Shown here: positions 24,515 to 34,542 of the stretch, in pieces | Layout: each line of letters begins with the position of its first letter | Numbering within the stretch: the stretch's first letter is position 1 | NCBI RefSeq assembly: GCF_014773265.1 | Contig: NZ_JACWMY010000010.1 | Span: forward strand, 186,001 to 250,000 | DNA: 64,000 nt | DNA from: Mucilaginibacter pankratovii | GTDB taxonomy: Bacteria; Bacteroidota; Bacteroidia; Sphingobacteriales; Sphingobacteriaceae | Direction of reading: 5' to 3' | The notes under the pieces: model-generated | Seen by the model: the letters and a program-made list of their open reading frames with translations, nothing else | What the model was told of the DNA's origin: nothing | Database searches by the model: none | Made by a program: the position numbers and the translations under genes

Positions 24515-26938
24515 CTATTCGCTCCTCAAGCTCTTCACCGGGTTTGCCAGCGCTGCTTTGATGGATTGGAAACTGATAGTTACAAAAGCCACGATAAGCG
24601 CCACTACGCCGGCCATGACCAATATCCACCAGCTGATACTGATGCGAAACTCAAAATCGAGCAGCCATTTGTTCATGGCATACCAGGCTACGGGCAGGGA
24701 TATTATTGCCGCCAATATTACCAGTTTTAAAAAATCGCGCGATAGCTCCCCTACAATTTGCGGTACGCTGGCGCCTAATACTTTGCGTACGCCGATCTCT
24801 TTTACCCGCTGCGTAATGGTAAAAGCTGATAGCCCGAACAAGCCTAAACATGCGATGAATATGGCGATGAACGAGAAGATGGTGAACAGGCTTCCCTGCT
24901 GCTGCTCGCTACTGTATAGTTTGCCAAAGCGTTCATCCAAAAAAGTATAATCGAATGGTGTTTCGGGCAGGTATTTATGCCAGGTGGTTTCAATAGCCGC
25001 AATAGCGGCTTTGGGGTTTGCACCGTTTATTTTAATGGAGATACGGTTGTAAGTACCTTTCTGCGCAGGTAATTGAAACAAAAGGGGAATTATTTTTTGG
25101 TGGAGCGATTCGAAATGGAAATCCTTCACCACGCCAATCACCTTTCCTTTTATTCCGCCATACGCCAGGTTTTTACCTATGGCAGCGTCGGCATTTTTCC
25201 AACCAAAAGCGCGGACTGCCGCCTCATTAATAATAGTATTATTGGTGTCGGTCGGAAAGGCCTTGGAGAAGTTTCGCCCGGCTGCCATTTGCATGGTGTA
25301 AGTAGGTATAAAGCCATAATCGGCGCGTATGTATTTCAGATCGAACTTCACCGGTTGGGCACTACTGCCTTCAATTAACGATGCGCCCTGTGCATCCAGC
25401 AGCCTGCCGGATGGAATACGCGACGAAAGGCCAACTTCTTTCACTTGCCCGCTTTTAATCAAATCATCTTTAAAGGCTTCATATTGCGGGGTAAGCGCCC
25501 GTTCGTAACCCATGGTAATGATATGTTCTTTGTTAAAACCAAGCGCTTTGTTCTGGATGTATTGCAGTTGCTGGAAAACCACCGCGGTAGCCACAATGAG
25601 TATGATCGAGATAGAAAATTGCAGTACCACCAACACCTGCCTGAACGATACATTGCCCGAGCCCACCTTCAGCATGCCCTTTAGTACTTTGGCGGGGATA
25701 AATGATGACATGAAGATTGCAGGGTAAATACCACTTATTAAGCCAATAATGAAGGGCAGCGCTAATAATGGTAATAATATTTTGGCATTCAGTAAACTTC
25801 TAACAGACAGGTCCAGTTCCGACAGGCTGTTTATCCAGGGTAGCAAGAGCACTGTTAGCGCAATGGCCAGGATAAGCGCCACCCAGGTGATCAATACCGA
25901 TTCGCTTAAAAACTGGGAAATAATTTCTCTACGTTGAGCCCCTATCACCTTGCGGATACCTATTTCTTTCGCCCTTAAAACCGAACGTGCCGTAGCCAGA
26001 TTCATATAATTTATACAGGCAATAAGCAGGATAAACAACGCGATGGCCGAAAATATGTAAACGCGTTTAATATCGCCGTTTTGTTCTATTTCGTCGTCGA
26101 GATGTGAACGGAGATGTATATCCGTTAGCTTTTGGAAATCAAGTTTGGTTTGTAGGTGAGTTTTTACCGTACCACCCAAGTTTACATATTTATCTAAAAA
26201 GTCGGGCAATTGCGATTCGATGCGCGCAGTATTGTAGCCTTTAGGAAACAACAGGTAAGTGTAAATAAAATTGCCGCCAAAATCTGCAGTAAGATCTATT
26301 TTGCCATAAACAGTACTATCCTTCAATGTATTGAATGACAATAGCATCTCCGGGTGCAAGTGTGCGTTTTTAGGAAGGGCCTTAAATACGCCTGTAACCT
26401 TAAACTCATGTTTATTGTCGTCTAACCGCAACCCCTTGTTCATTGGGTCTTCGTCACCGAAGTATTTTTTTGCGATGCCTTCGCTAAGCATAATGCTATA
26501 TGGATCGGTAAGCGCCGCATGCGGATCGCCTTTTGAGACATCCACATCAAAAACGTCAAAGAAATTCTCGTCGGCAACAAAAGTCCCTTTTTCATTAAAC
26601 AATTTTTCCTTGTAGTGCAGCGCGCTGGTACCGGTTGGGATAACACGCGTCACCTTCTTAATATCCGGGAAGGCGTTTTGCAGCAGCGGCCCAAATGGCG
26701 GTGCCACGGCGCTTAAATGCAGGCTTTCTACCCCGGGTTGCGAGTAAAAGGTGCGGGTTACGCGGTAGGTATCATCGGCATTGGTGTTATACTTATCGTA
26801 ACTGTTCTCGTTGATGATATAGGTTAAAATAAGCAGGCAGCAGGTAAGCCCCACTGTTAAGCCGAATATGTTGATGAACGAGATAAACTTGTGCCGGGTA
26901 ATGTTACGCAGGGCACTTTTTAAATAATTTCTAATCAT
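24515..26938 (-). CDS. FtsX/MacB-like ABC permease, array copy 8
   Basis: The protein has 807 residues and starts MIRNYLKSALRNITRHKFIS. The coupling motifs are KEIGIRKVIG and KEIGVRKVLG, and it ends NPVKSLRSE. The signature IHLRSHLDDEIEQNGD before the second helix places it in the HL-S-N-G group with the copies starting at 21747 and 39502. The first periplasmic domain (about 45-270) shows the conserved VTGVFKALPKNAHLHPE pattern of MacB periplasmic core domains. No residue or frame defects are seen, so it should be functional. Confidence 0.9.
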   Translation of the reverse strand: MIRNYLKSALRNITRHKFISFINIFGLTVGLTCCLLILTYIINENSYDKYNTNADDTYRVTRTFYSQPGVESLHLSAVAPPFGPLLQNAFPDIKKVTRVIPTGTSALHYKEKLFNEKGTFVADENFFDVFDVDVSKGDPHAALTDPYSIMLSEGIAKKYFGDEDPMNKGLRLDDNKHEFKVTGVFKALPKNAHLHPEMLLSFNTLKDSTVYGKIDLTADFGGNFIYTYLLFPKGYNTARIESQLPDFLDKYVNLGGTVKTHLQTKLDFQKLTDIHLRSHLDDEIEQNGDIKRVYIFSAIALFILLIACINYMNLATARSVLRAKEIGIRKVIGAQRREIISQFLSESVLITWVALILAIALTVLLLPWINSLSELDLSVRSLLNAKILLPLLALPFIIGLISGIYPAIFMSSFIPAKVLKGMLKVGSGNVSFRQVLVVLQFSISIILIVATAVVFQQLQYIQNKALGFNKEHIITMGYERALTPQYEAFKDDLIKSGQVKEVGLSSRIPSGRLLDAQGASLIEGSSAQPVKFDLKYIRADYGFIPTYTMQMAAGRNFSKAFPTDTNNTIINEAAVRAFGWKNADAAIGKNLAYGGIKGKVIGVVKDFHFESLHQKIIPLLFQLPAQKGTYNRISIKINGANPKAAIAAIETTWHKYLPETPFDYTFLDERFGKLYSSEQQQGSLFTIFSFIAIFIACLGLFGLSAFTITQRVKEIGVRKVLGASVPQIVGELSRDFLKLVILAAIISLPVAWYAMNKWLLDFEFRISISWWILVMAGVVALIVAFVTISFQSIKAALANPVKSLRSE

Positions 26939-26948
26939 GTTATTTTAG

Positions 26949-26983
26949 GATTACACCGATTACTTTTTTTGATTTCACCGATT
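26949..26983 (-). promoter_or_regulatory. GATTACACCGATT and GATTTCACCGATT boxes upstream of permease copy 8
   Basis: Two boxes, at 26949-26961 and 26971-26983, are spaced 22 bp start to start. The first ends 10 nt before ATG 26938. A decayed third copy (GATTTCAACGATT) follows near 27003. Confidence 0.55.
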
Positions 26984-27021
26984 TTGTTGCACTGATCGTA
27001 TTGATTTCAACGATTTCTTTC

Positions 27022-27052
27022 TTCTTGATTCCTGACTCTTGTTGTCTTGCTT
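27022..27052. repeat. TCTTGAT-type short repeat
   Basis: Degenerate units TCTTGAT, TCCTGAC, TCTTGTT and TCTTGCT lie just after the stop of permease copy 7. The same family is exactly 7-bp periodic at 39544 and 42010. Confidence 0.45.
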
Positions 27053-29446
27053 CTATTCCGACCGCAAACTCTTTACCGGGTTAGCAACCGCTGCTCTTAA
27101 GGCGTGGTAGCTAATGGTTACAACCGCCGTAAATACAGCAATTACACCCGCGGCCCCAAACACCCACCACGGAATGTTGATACGGTATGCAAAGTTTTGC
27201 AGCCAGTTATGCATGGCCCACCAGGCTACCGGCGAGGCGATGATAACGGATATTACTACCAGCTTTATAAAATCTATAGATAACAGTGAGGTGATGGTGG
27301 TAAGGCTTGCGCCTAAGATCTTGCGGATGCCGATCTCCTTGTTGCGCTGCTCGATGGTAAAGGCAGTTAAGCCAAACAAGCCCATGGTAGCCAGCAATAT
27401 GGTGATATAGGTAAATATGCTAAAGATGGACGATAGCCTGTCCTCAGCCTTGTATTGCTCGTTAAAGGCGTCATCCATAAAGGTGTAGCTGAATGGTGTG
27501 CCGCTGTCGTATTTTTTGTAGATGCTTTGGATGTTCTCCAGCAGGCTGGGTAAATTGGTATTGGGTTTTATTTTGGCGAAGAGACTGCAGCCCACCTTTG
27601 CCCAGTATTTGGTGGTATCGGGCGCGATGAAAAGCCCCAACGGTTGTATAGTAGATTGCATCGAACTGAAATTAAAGTCCTTCAGCACGCCGGTTATCTC
27701 AAACTTCTGATCACCCGATTCGATGTACGTGCCTACCGGGTTGGGTTTCAAATGCAGCTTATCTATCGCTTCTTCGTTGATAACTACCTTATTCTTACCT
27801 ATCATGCTGGTTTCAGAAACCGGGGCTATCTTCCACTTTAAATTAAGCGTACTAATGTAATGGTTATCAACTGATAATGCAGCCAGCGCAACGCTCTCTT
27901 CTTTGGTTTTGCCGTTGATGAAATTCATATCATAGCCCTTAAACATGGCATAATGAGAGGTAGCGGTGCTGGCTATACCACCCAGCGAATTAATATCCTG
28001 TTTAAAAGCCGGGTAGTTTGTACCAAAGCCGCTGCCAACAGGGATCATTACAATATTTTCCCGGTCCATCCCGGTATCGGCATGGCGGAAATAGTACAGT
28101 TGCCTGTCGATAATAATACCGCAGATGATCAGTCCAACCGATATGGCAAACTGCAAAGTAGTGAACACTTTACGCACCGCAACGCCGCCGGTTTGCTTAC
28201 TCATTTTACCTTTCAGCGTGGCGATGGGCTTAAAGGCCGACAATACCAAAGATGGATAACTCCCTGCAATTAAAGCCGTTAAAACAAACAGCGAAAGAAA
28301 TAGTACCAACACCAGCGGACTGTATAAAAACGAATTATCAATTTTAAGTTGCAACGTATTGGTAAACCAGGGCTTAAAGGCATAGCAAAGCACATAGCCC
28401 AATACAAAGGATAACAGCGTAAATATGCCCGATTCTACATAAAACTGCATGGCTATGGTTTTGCGGCTTGCGCCGGATACCTTGCGCACCCCTACCTCTT
28501 TAGCACGCAGCGTTGAACGAGCAGTGGATAAGCTCATGTAGTTCACCAGGGCCAGCAGCAATATTAGCACAGCTACCAACGGGAAGATCTTGAGGTATTT
28601 GATGTTTGACGCATCGCCAAAATTGCTTTTAAGGTGCATATCCGCCAGTGGCGAAAGGCTGAATTTCACGTCATCAAAACGCTTATCGCTCTTCGCAATG
28701 CGCTCCATACCGGTTTTTACTTTGGCAGTATCTTCAAGGCTTTTCAATCTTAAGTAAACGTCGAAGGAACCGGGGCCAACGGCCTGGTCGCCTGTGTAGT
28801 TTTTGCCCTCCTTCATCGCAATAAGGCTTTGGCCGGATGCGATAAAGCTGTATTTGATAGAAGAGTTAGAAGGGCTGTTTTCGGCAACACCGGTAACCTG
28901 GTAAGTGTAGGCACTGTCTGTTTTTATGGTGATGGTTTTACCGATAGGGTTTTCGGTACCGAAGTATTTATCCGCCATATCCTGCGATAATATTACCGAA
29001 TAAGGTTTGGTTAGTGCGTCTTCTTTGCTGCCCGATTTGAGCTTAAAAGAAAAGAAATCAAAGAAGCCGGCATCGGCAAAAAGCAGGTCTGTTTCCGAGA
29101 ATTTTGTTTCGGGCGAAGCCGGGTTATTCACCACAAACGGCTTAAAGTATTTCATGGTGCGCATGTAGCTTTCTACGCCCGGTTGGGTTTGCTTGGCAAT
29201 GGGGCCCGTAGCATAGCTCATATAGGCCATGTTCATCTGGTTGCCGCCAATTTTAAGCGTTGCGTGTATGCCAAATGTCCTTTCACCATTTTTGTGGAAA
29301 CTGTCATAGGTCATTTCGTGCGAAACATACATCAGTATCGTCATACAAACAGCCAGGCCAATGGCCAGTCCGCCGATGTTGATAAGGCTGAACATTTTCT
29401 GCTTGGTAAGATTACGCAGGGCAATTTTGATGTAGTTCCGTATCAT
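27053..29446 (-). CDS. FtsX/MacB-like ABC permease, array copy 7
   Basis: The protein has 797 residues and starts MIRNYIKIALRNLTKQKMFS. The coupling motifs are KEVGVRKVSG, where Ser replaces the usual Ile or Leu, and KEIGIRKILG. The C-terminus is NPVKSLRSE. The signature MHLKSNFGDASNIKYLKIF before the second helix is a shortened form of the HL-S-N group. Both modules are complete. The second periplasmic domain is the most divergent part compared with the neighbours and may set substrate choice. Confidence 0.9.
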   Translation of the reverse strand: MIRNYIKIALRNLTKQKMFSLINIGGLAIGLAVCMTILMYVSHEMTYDSFHKNGERTFGIHATLKIGGNQMNMAYMSYATGPIAKQTQPGVESYMRTMKYFKPFVVNNPASPETKFSETDLLFADAGFFDFFSFKLKSGSKEDALTKPYSVILSQDMADKYFGTENPIGKTITIKTDSAYTYQVTGVAENSPSNSSIKYSFIASGQSLIAMKEGKNYTGDQAVGPGSFDVYLRLKSLEDTAKVKTGMERIAKSDKRFDDVKFSLSPLADMHLKSNFGDASNIKYLKIFPLVAVLILLLALVNYMSLSTARSTLRAKEVGVRKVSGASRKTIAMQFYVESGIFTLLSFVLGYVLCYAFKPWFTNTLQLKIDNSFLYSPLVLVLFLSLFVLTALIAGSYPSLVLSAFKPIATLKGKMSKQTGGVAVRKVFTTLQFAISVGLIICGIIIDRQLYYFRHADTGMDRENIVMIPVGSGFGTNYPAFKQDINSLGGIASTATSHYAMFKGYDMNFINGKTKEESVALAALSVDNHYISTLNLKWKIAPVSETSMIGKNKVVINEEAIDKLHLKPNPVGTYIESGDQKFEITGVLKDFNFSSMQSTIQPLGLFIAPDTTKYWAKVGCSLFAKIKPNTNLPSLLENIQSIYKKYDSGTPFSYTFMDDAFNEQYKAEDRLSSIFSIFTYITILLATMGLFGLTAFTIEQRNKEIGIRKILGASLTTITSLLSIDFIKLVVISVIIASPVAWWAMHNWLQNFAYRINIPWWVFGAAGVIAVFTAVVTISYHALRAAVANPVKSLRSE

Positions 29447-29503
29447 GATTACACAGATTATTTTATGATTTCACCGATTCTATTTTTATTGATTTCACCG
29501 ATT
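29447..29503 (-). promoter_or_regulatory. Three GATT-CACCGATT boxes upstream of permease copy 7
   Basis: GATTACACAGATT (29447-29459) abuts the start codon directly. GATTTCACCGATT copies follow at 29467-29479 and 29491-29503. This is one of the two three-box clusters, the other being at 41964. Confidence 0.55.
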
Positions 29504-29560
29504 TTTTCTTGATGATTCACCAGTTACACTGAACCTTCTTATTCGAAAACGTATTCTTGT

Positions 29561-29583
29561 ACTCACTACTCACTACTCACTAC
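29561..29583. repeat. Three exact ACTCACT heptamers overlapping a stop codon
   Basis: Three tandem ACTCACT units plus AC cross the 3' end of permease copy 6. The innermost unit encodes the end of the conserved RSE-stop, whose sense codons are CGT AGT GAG TAG. The repeat probably grew outward from the gene end. Confidence 0.7.
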
Positions 29584-31948
29584 GAAGGCTCTTCACCGGA
29601 TTTACCAGCGCGGCTTTTATCGCCTGGAAACCTACCGTGAGTATGGTTATTACAATAATTGCTGCCGCCGCTATGATGAACACCAACGGGCCGATATCTA
29701 TCCGGTAAACAAAGCCCTGCAGCCATTGGTGCATAATGTACCAGGCCACCGGGAAGGCGATGAGCACGGCTATTACTACCAGCTTCAGGAAGTCCGTCGT
29801 CAGCATCATGGTGATGCTATTCACCGACGCGCCTACCACCTTGCGGATACCGATCTCTTTGCGCCGTTTTTGCGCGGTAAATGCTACAAGCCCGAATAAG
29901 CCGAGGCAGGAAATAATAATAGCCAGGGCCGAAAAATAATTGGCTAAAACAGATACCCGGGTTTCGGTTTCGTATTGTTTTTGGTAGGCTTCATCTAAGA
30001 AGTTAAAAGAGAACGGGAAGCCCGGGTTAAAACTTTCGTATACCTTTTGTACCTGCGCAATGGTTTCTTTTTGATTGCCGGGTTTTATCCGGATCATGAT
30101 CTTAAAATACGGACTCCCGCCCCAGGCCAGGTTAATGAAGGAGGGCTTTACCGCCTCATGCAAGGACTCGAAATGGAAATCTTTTACGATGCCAACTACC
30201 TGATATTTGTTATTAAATATATCAACATTTTGGCCGATAGGATTCCCTTTGAGATGCATAGCCTTAACTGCTGTCTCATTCAGCATCACTTTCTTACTTT
30301 CGGCGGGGATACCAAAATTCTTGTTGAATGCGCGGCCCGCAATAACCTGCATATTCATCGTTTCGATGAACTCAAACCCGCCATAAAACCCTTCGAAGTA
30401 TGTATCCTGGTTAGAGGTTTTACCATCCCAGTTTACCACTGCTGTGCCAAAATTCCGGCCAACAATATTGTGTTGCGTAAAGCTGGCGTTCACCACGCCG
30501 GGGATCTTCCGCAATTCGGCGTTAAAGGCTTCCTCGTGGCCCGAGAGCTTACCTTCCGAGTCAAAGCGGATCATATTATCCTTATTGTAGCCCAGCGCGG
30601 TAGATTGTATAAATTTAACTTGCTTATAAACTACCAATACCGCGATGATGAGCATTACCGATAGCGTGAATTGAAAAACCACCAGCCCCTTACGCGCTAT
30701 TAATTCGGCAAAGGAGGTATTGAGCTTGCCCTTTAATATCGCTAACGGCTTAAATTTAGAAAGGTACAAAGCCGGGTAGCTGCCCGATATAAGGCCCGTA
30801 GCTACCGCTATGCCGATAAGTACCGCGATCAGCTGAAAATCGAACACCAGTTTAATGTCCTTGCCGGTAAGCTGGTTAAATTGCGGCAGCAGTATCCAGG
30901 TAAGGCCCACGGCAAATATCATGGTGATGATGGAGAGCAGTAACGATTCGGACAGGAACTGCAGTATTAGCTGGCTGCGCTCTGCTCCTATCACTTTTTT
31001 AATACCCACCTCCTTCATCCTGCCGGATGCTTTGGCGGTAGACAGGTTCATGAAGTTAATACAGGCGATCAGCAAAATAAAAACCGCGATGAGCGAGAAC
31101 AGTTTTACATACTCCTCCCTGCCCCCAACACGCGAACCGTGGTTAAAGGTATTAGCCAGGTAGTTTTTGGAGAATTGCATGGCCACCAGTTTGCGGGTTG
31201 TGTCGCCACTGTTCTTTTTAACTACATCACTAATGCGGTTATTGAAAGCTGTCAGATCGGTGCCTTTTTTCAGGAGTACAAAGTTGTGCGGCCCTCCGTT
31301 GTTCCAGGTTTTTACCCAACCCTGTACATCGGCCAGGTAATCAAACGATAATACAAAATCAAACTGCTGCGAGGAATGCACCGGCAGTTTTTCAAACACG
31401 CCCGAAACAAAGAAATCCTTCTCATGCTGAAATTTGATCACCTTCCCTATTGCGCCCTCGCGGGTATTAAAAAGCCTTTTAGCCAGTTCATCAGATATTA
31501 CGATGGAGTTTTTGGCTTCCAGTACTTTGCTTTTATCGCCATCGAGCATTTTAAAGGAAAAGATATTGAAATACTCCTTCCCTACATATTGCCCTACGGC
31601 CTTGATGTTTTTATCGCCGCTGGTTAGCGTAAACTTCTGAAACCAATCTGCAGGTGCAACCGGTGCGGCGTACTCAATTTGCGGGTTGGTAAGCTTTATG
31701 GCTTCACTAACCAGGCCGGATGATTCGTCGGTAAGCCCAATGTTCTCACCGGCTCCACGCAGTTCCATCACCTGGAAAACCTGGCTATCCTTATAAAAAA
31801 ATTTATCGTAACTCAACTCATCGTGCACCCAAAGGTAAATGAGTAAGGTACAGGCAATGCCTGCCGACAGCCCCAGCACATTCAGCAACGTAAACTGCTT
31901 ATCCTTGATAAGGTTGCGCCACGCAATTTTGATGTAGTTCTTTAACAT
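29573..31948 (-). CDS. FtsX/MacB-like ABC permease, array copy 6
   Basis: The protein has 791 residues and starts MLKNYIKIAWRNLIKDKQFT. The coupling motifs are KEVGIKKVIG (Lys for Arg) and KEIGIRKVVG. It ends NPVKSLRSE, with the last codons inside a heptamer tract. The segment before the second helix (FNHGSRVGGREEYVKLF) resembles the GGMI group but lacks its HLY start, so it stands apart from the other subgroups. The frame is intact throughout. Confidence 0.9.
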   Translation of the reverse strand: MLKNYIKIAWRNLIKDKQFTLLNVLGLSAGIACTLLIYLWVHDELSYDKFFYKDSQVFQVMELRGAGENIGLTDESSGLVSEAIKLTNPQIEYAAPVAPADWFQKFTLTSGDKNIKAVGQYVGKEYFNIFSFKMLDGDKSKVLEAKNSIVISDELAKRLFNTREGAIGKVIKFQHEKDFFVSGVFEKLPVHSSQQFDFVLSFDYLADVQGWVKTWNNGGPHNFVLLKKGTDLTAFNNRISDVVKKNSGDTTRKLVAMQFSKNYLANTFNHGSRVGGREEYVKLFSLIAVFILLIACINFMNLSTAKASGRMKEVGIKKVIGAERSQLILQFLSESLLLSIITMIFAVGLTWILLPQFNQLTGKDIKLVFDFQLIAVLIGIAVATGLISGSYPALYLSKFKPLAILKGKLNTSFAELIARKGLVVFQFTLSVMLIIAVLVVYKQVKFIQSTALGYNKDNMIRFDSEGKLSGHEEAFNAELRKIPGVVNASFTQHNIVGRNFGTAVVNWDGKTSNQDTYFEGFYGGFEFIETMNMQVIAGRAFNKNFGIPAESKKVMLNETAVKAMHLKGNPIGQNVDIFNNKYQVVGIVKDFHFESLHEAVKPSFINLAWGGSPYFKIMIRIKPGNQKETIAQVQKVYESFNPGFPFSFNFLDEAYQKQYETETRVSVLANYFSALAIIISCLGLFGLVAFTAQKRRKEIGIRKVVGASVNSITMMLTTDFLKLVVIAVLIAFPVAWYIMHQWLQGFVYRIDIGPLVFIIAAAAIIVITILTVGFQAIKAALVNPVKSLRSE

Positions 31949-31957
31949 GATAATTTT

Positions 31958-31990
31958 GATTACACCGATTCTTTATTGATTGCACCGATT
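31958..31990 (-). promoter_or_regulatory. GATTACACCGATT and GATTGCACCGATT boxes upstream of permease copy 6
   Basis: Boxes lie at 31958-31970 and 31978-31990. The first ends 9 nt before ATG 31948. Confidence 0.55.
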
Positions 31991-31999
31991 CTTAGTTCA

Positions 32000-32082
32000 T
32001 GGTTAATAGATGATAGTCATTGTAGCTCAAACTATCGGCTATGAACTATCATCTATGAACTATCATCTATGAACCATGAACC
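32000..32082. repeat. Heptad repeat hairpin
   Basis: The left arm TTCATGGTTAATAGATGATAG is partly complementary to a right arm of CTATGAA, CTATCAT, CTATGAA, CTATCAT and CTATGAA units that runs to the stop of permease copy 5. The right arm is exactly 7-bp periodic for at least five units. Confidence 0.7.
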
Positions 32083-34437
32083 CTATTCACTACGAAGACT
32101 CTTCACCGGGTTGGCCAGCGCGGCTTTCATGGTGTTGAGGCTTACTACTACAAGGGTAAGCAACAGTATCAGCACGCCAACGGCGGCAAATACCCATGCG
32201 CTTACGTCGATATGGTACGTGTATTTTTTGAGCCAGTTACTCATCAGGTACCAGGTTAATGGTACAGCTATTACGAAAGCAATAGTCACCAGCTTTAAAA
32301 ACTCAGTAGAGATGAGCATCAGCAGTTGTTGTACCGATGCGCCCATTACCTTACGTACGCCAATTTCGCGGAAGCGTTTTTCGATGGTGAACGATGCCAA
32401 ACCGGCCAGGCCGATACAGCAGATAAATATGGCCAGGCCTGCAAAAATATTGGTGATACGGCTAATGAGCTCTTCTGTCAGGAATTTCTTGCCGAACTCC
32501 TGGTCTACAAACTGGTACTCGAACAGGTTTTGCGGGTTGTATTTTTTAAAGATGGTTTCGAGCTGGGTAATGGCGGTTTTTGGCTGTACACCCTCTTTTA
32601 GGCGCACGTTTACCACACTGGAGCCTCTTCCATCGTAATAAACCATCAACGGCTCAACGGGGTCATACGGCGATGCCATTACCACGTTATCAATAACACC
32701 TACCACGGTGAATTTACGGCCGTATTTCATTTCCATACCTACCGGGTTTTTCAATTTCATGGCTTCCACAGCCGCTTTGTTCAATAGCATTACCGAAGTA
32801 TCTCCGGGTGTATTGTTAAAATCGCGACCCTGCAATATTTTGATACCCATCGTTTTGGTGAAACCCACGTCGGTTTGCAGGCCCGAAAAAATAATATCAC
32901 CATTAGCTGCTTTGCCCTGGTAATCTGGCGAACCCGATTTCCACCAGATCTCGGTTATAGGCGATGAGGTACGCGTAGTAGCGGCCACAAGCCCTGTGTT
33001 TTCCAGGTCCTGCTTTATCGCAGCGTAATTTTTATCGATATCACTTGATGAGGGTATCATGATGAGGTTATTCGGGTTGTAACCGATACTCTTATCCTTA
33101 ATATGCTGGATCTGCTGGTAAACAATGATAGTAGCCGAGATCAGCAGTATCGACATCACAAACTGCCCCACAACCAAAATCCGCCTGGGTAATACTGCGC
33201 TCTTACCGGCCGCAAAAGTACCTTTAAGCACCTTCACCGGATTAAATGACGACAAGTATAAAGCAGGGTAACTGCCGGCAACCACGCCGGTGAACAGAAT
33301 GATAATAAAGGCGCCGATCAGGAAGAATGGATCGATAATACTAAGCCGCAATGTTTTACTCACCAACAAGTTAAATGATGGCATTAATATGTAAACAAAG
33401 CCAATGGCCAATATAAAGGCAATAAGCGCCAGTATGATAGATTCGAAAAAGAACTGGGTGAGCAGTTGCTTCCTGTCAGATCCTAAGGTTTTGCGGATCC
33501 CTACTTCTTTAGCACGCTTCTCTGAACGCGCGGTGGAAAGGTTCATGAAGTTTACACAGGCGATCAATAAAATAATGATAGCGATAACGGTGAACATGCG
33601 TACGTACTCGATCATACCACCTACGTTTTTACCATCCTTAAACTCACTGTACAGGTGCCATTTGTTCATCGGAAAAGTCCAGTACGTGCTTATTTTATCG
33701 CCTTTGTCGTGCTCATGCTTTACTTTATCAATATACTTATCTACCGCGGCCATATTGGCGTTTGGCGTGGTTTGCACAAATACGCTATGCGACGAATTGG
33801 TCCACTCCTTCATCCGTCTTTTAATATAATCAGACGAGAAATCAAACGGCGCGATAAAATCAAATTTAAAGGTTGAGTTGCCCGGAGGGTCGGCCAAAAC
33901 GGCGGCTACTTTAAAACTGTTCTCATTGTCAACTTTAATGATCTTATCCATCGGGTCATCATTGCCAAAAAATGCTTTGGCGGCAGATTCGGTAATGGCG
34001 ATGGATTTTGGATCGCTCAATACTGTAGCGGCATTGCCCTTTACAAACTTCCAGCTAAATATGTTGAAAAACTGGTCGCTCACCTGGTACCAATCCTTTT
34101 TCAATTTGGTCTCTTTGTACTCAAACAGGTGCGATTCCTGGTGCGTGGTAACCACGGTACGCAATACCTGCGGGTTGCCGCCTTCCAGCGTTTTGGCCAA
34201 CGGCAACACCATGTTAGGATCGGTAAAGATGGTCGGCTTAAAATCACGCGTGGCCATCACCTGGTAAATATTGTTGTGGTTCTGGTGGAACTTATCGTAT
34301 GCCACCTCATCCTTCACCCATAAAAAAATGAAGATAGTACAGATCATCCCGATGGTGAGCCCCAGTATGTTAGTTAACGAGAAGCCCTTATTCCTGATAA
34401 GGTTCCTCCATGCAATTTTAAAATAGTTCTTTATCAT
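32083..34437 (-). CDS. FtsX/MacB-like ABC permease, array copy 5
   Basis: The protein has 784 residues and starts MIKNYFKIAWRNLIRNKGFS. The coupling motifs are KEVGIRKTLG and, in the second module, REIGVRKVMG. The C-terminus is NPVKSLRSE. The signature HLYSEFKDGKNVGGMI before the second helix groups it with copy 11 and copy 1, which are far away in the array. This implies duplication between non-adjacent members. The gene is complete. Confidence 0.9.
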   Translation of the reverse strand: MIKNYFKIAWRNLIRNKGFSLTNILGLTIGMICTIFIFLWVKDEVAYDKFHQNHNNIYQVMATRDFKPTIFTDPNMVLPLAKTLEGGNPQVLRTVVTTHQESHLFEYKETKLKKDWYQVSDQFFNIFSWKFVKGNAATVLSDPKSIAITESAAKAFFGNDDPMDKIIKVDNENSFKVAAVLADPPGNSTFKFDFIAPFDFSSDYIKRRMKEWTNSSHSVFVQTTPNANMAAVDKYIDKVKHEHDKGDKISTYWTFPMNKWHLYSEFKDGKNVGGMIEYVRMFTVIAIIILLIACVNFMNLSTARSEKRAKEVGIRKTLGSDRKQLLTQFFFESIILALIAFILAIGFVYILMPSFNLLVSKTLRLSIIDPFFLIGAFIIILFTGVVAGSYPALYLSSFNPVKVLKGTFAAGKSAVLPRRILVVGQFVMSILLISATIIVYQQIQHIKDKSIGYNPNNLIMIPSSSDIDKNYAAIKQDLENTGLVAATTRTSSPITEIWWKSGSPDYQGKAANGDIIFSGLQTDVGFTKTMGIKILQGRDFNNTPGDTSVMLLNKAAVEAMKLKNPVGMEMKYGRKFTVVGVIDNVVMASPYDPVEPLMVYYDGRGSSVVNVRLKEGVQPKTAITQLETIFKKYNPQNLFEYQFVDQEFGKKFLTEELISRITNIFAGLAIFICCIGLAGLASFTIEKRFREIGVRKVMGASVQQLLMLISTEFLKLVTIAFVIAVPLTWYLMSNWLKKYTYHIDVSAWVFAAVGVLILLLTLVVVSLNTMKAALANPVKSLRSE

Positions 34438-34446
34438 AACTTTTGT

Positions 34447-34459
34447 GATTACACTGATT
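34447..34459 (-). promoter_or_regulatory. GATTACACTGATT box upstream of permease copy 5
   Basis: A single box with one change from the consensus (T for C), ending 9 nt before ATG 34437. Confidence 0.45.
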
Positions 34460-34460
34460 A

Positions 34461-34541
34461 TTTAGTTCATAGATCATGGTTGATAGTTCATAGTAGCTGC
34501 GTTTTGTTTTCGGCTATGAACCATGAACCCTTAGCTTCTCC
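34461..34541. repeat. Heptad repeat hairpin
   Basis: TAGTTCATAGATCATGGTTG on the left and GGCTATGAACCATGAACCC on the right are partly complementary around TAGTAGCTGCGTTTTGTTTTC. The same TAGC-centred layout recurs at 36990. Confidence 0.65.
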
Positions 34542-34542
34542 T

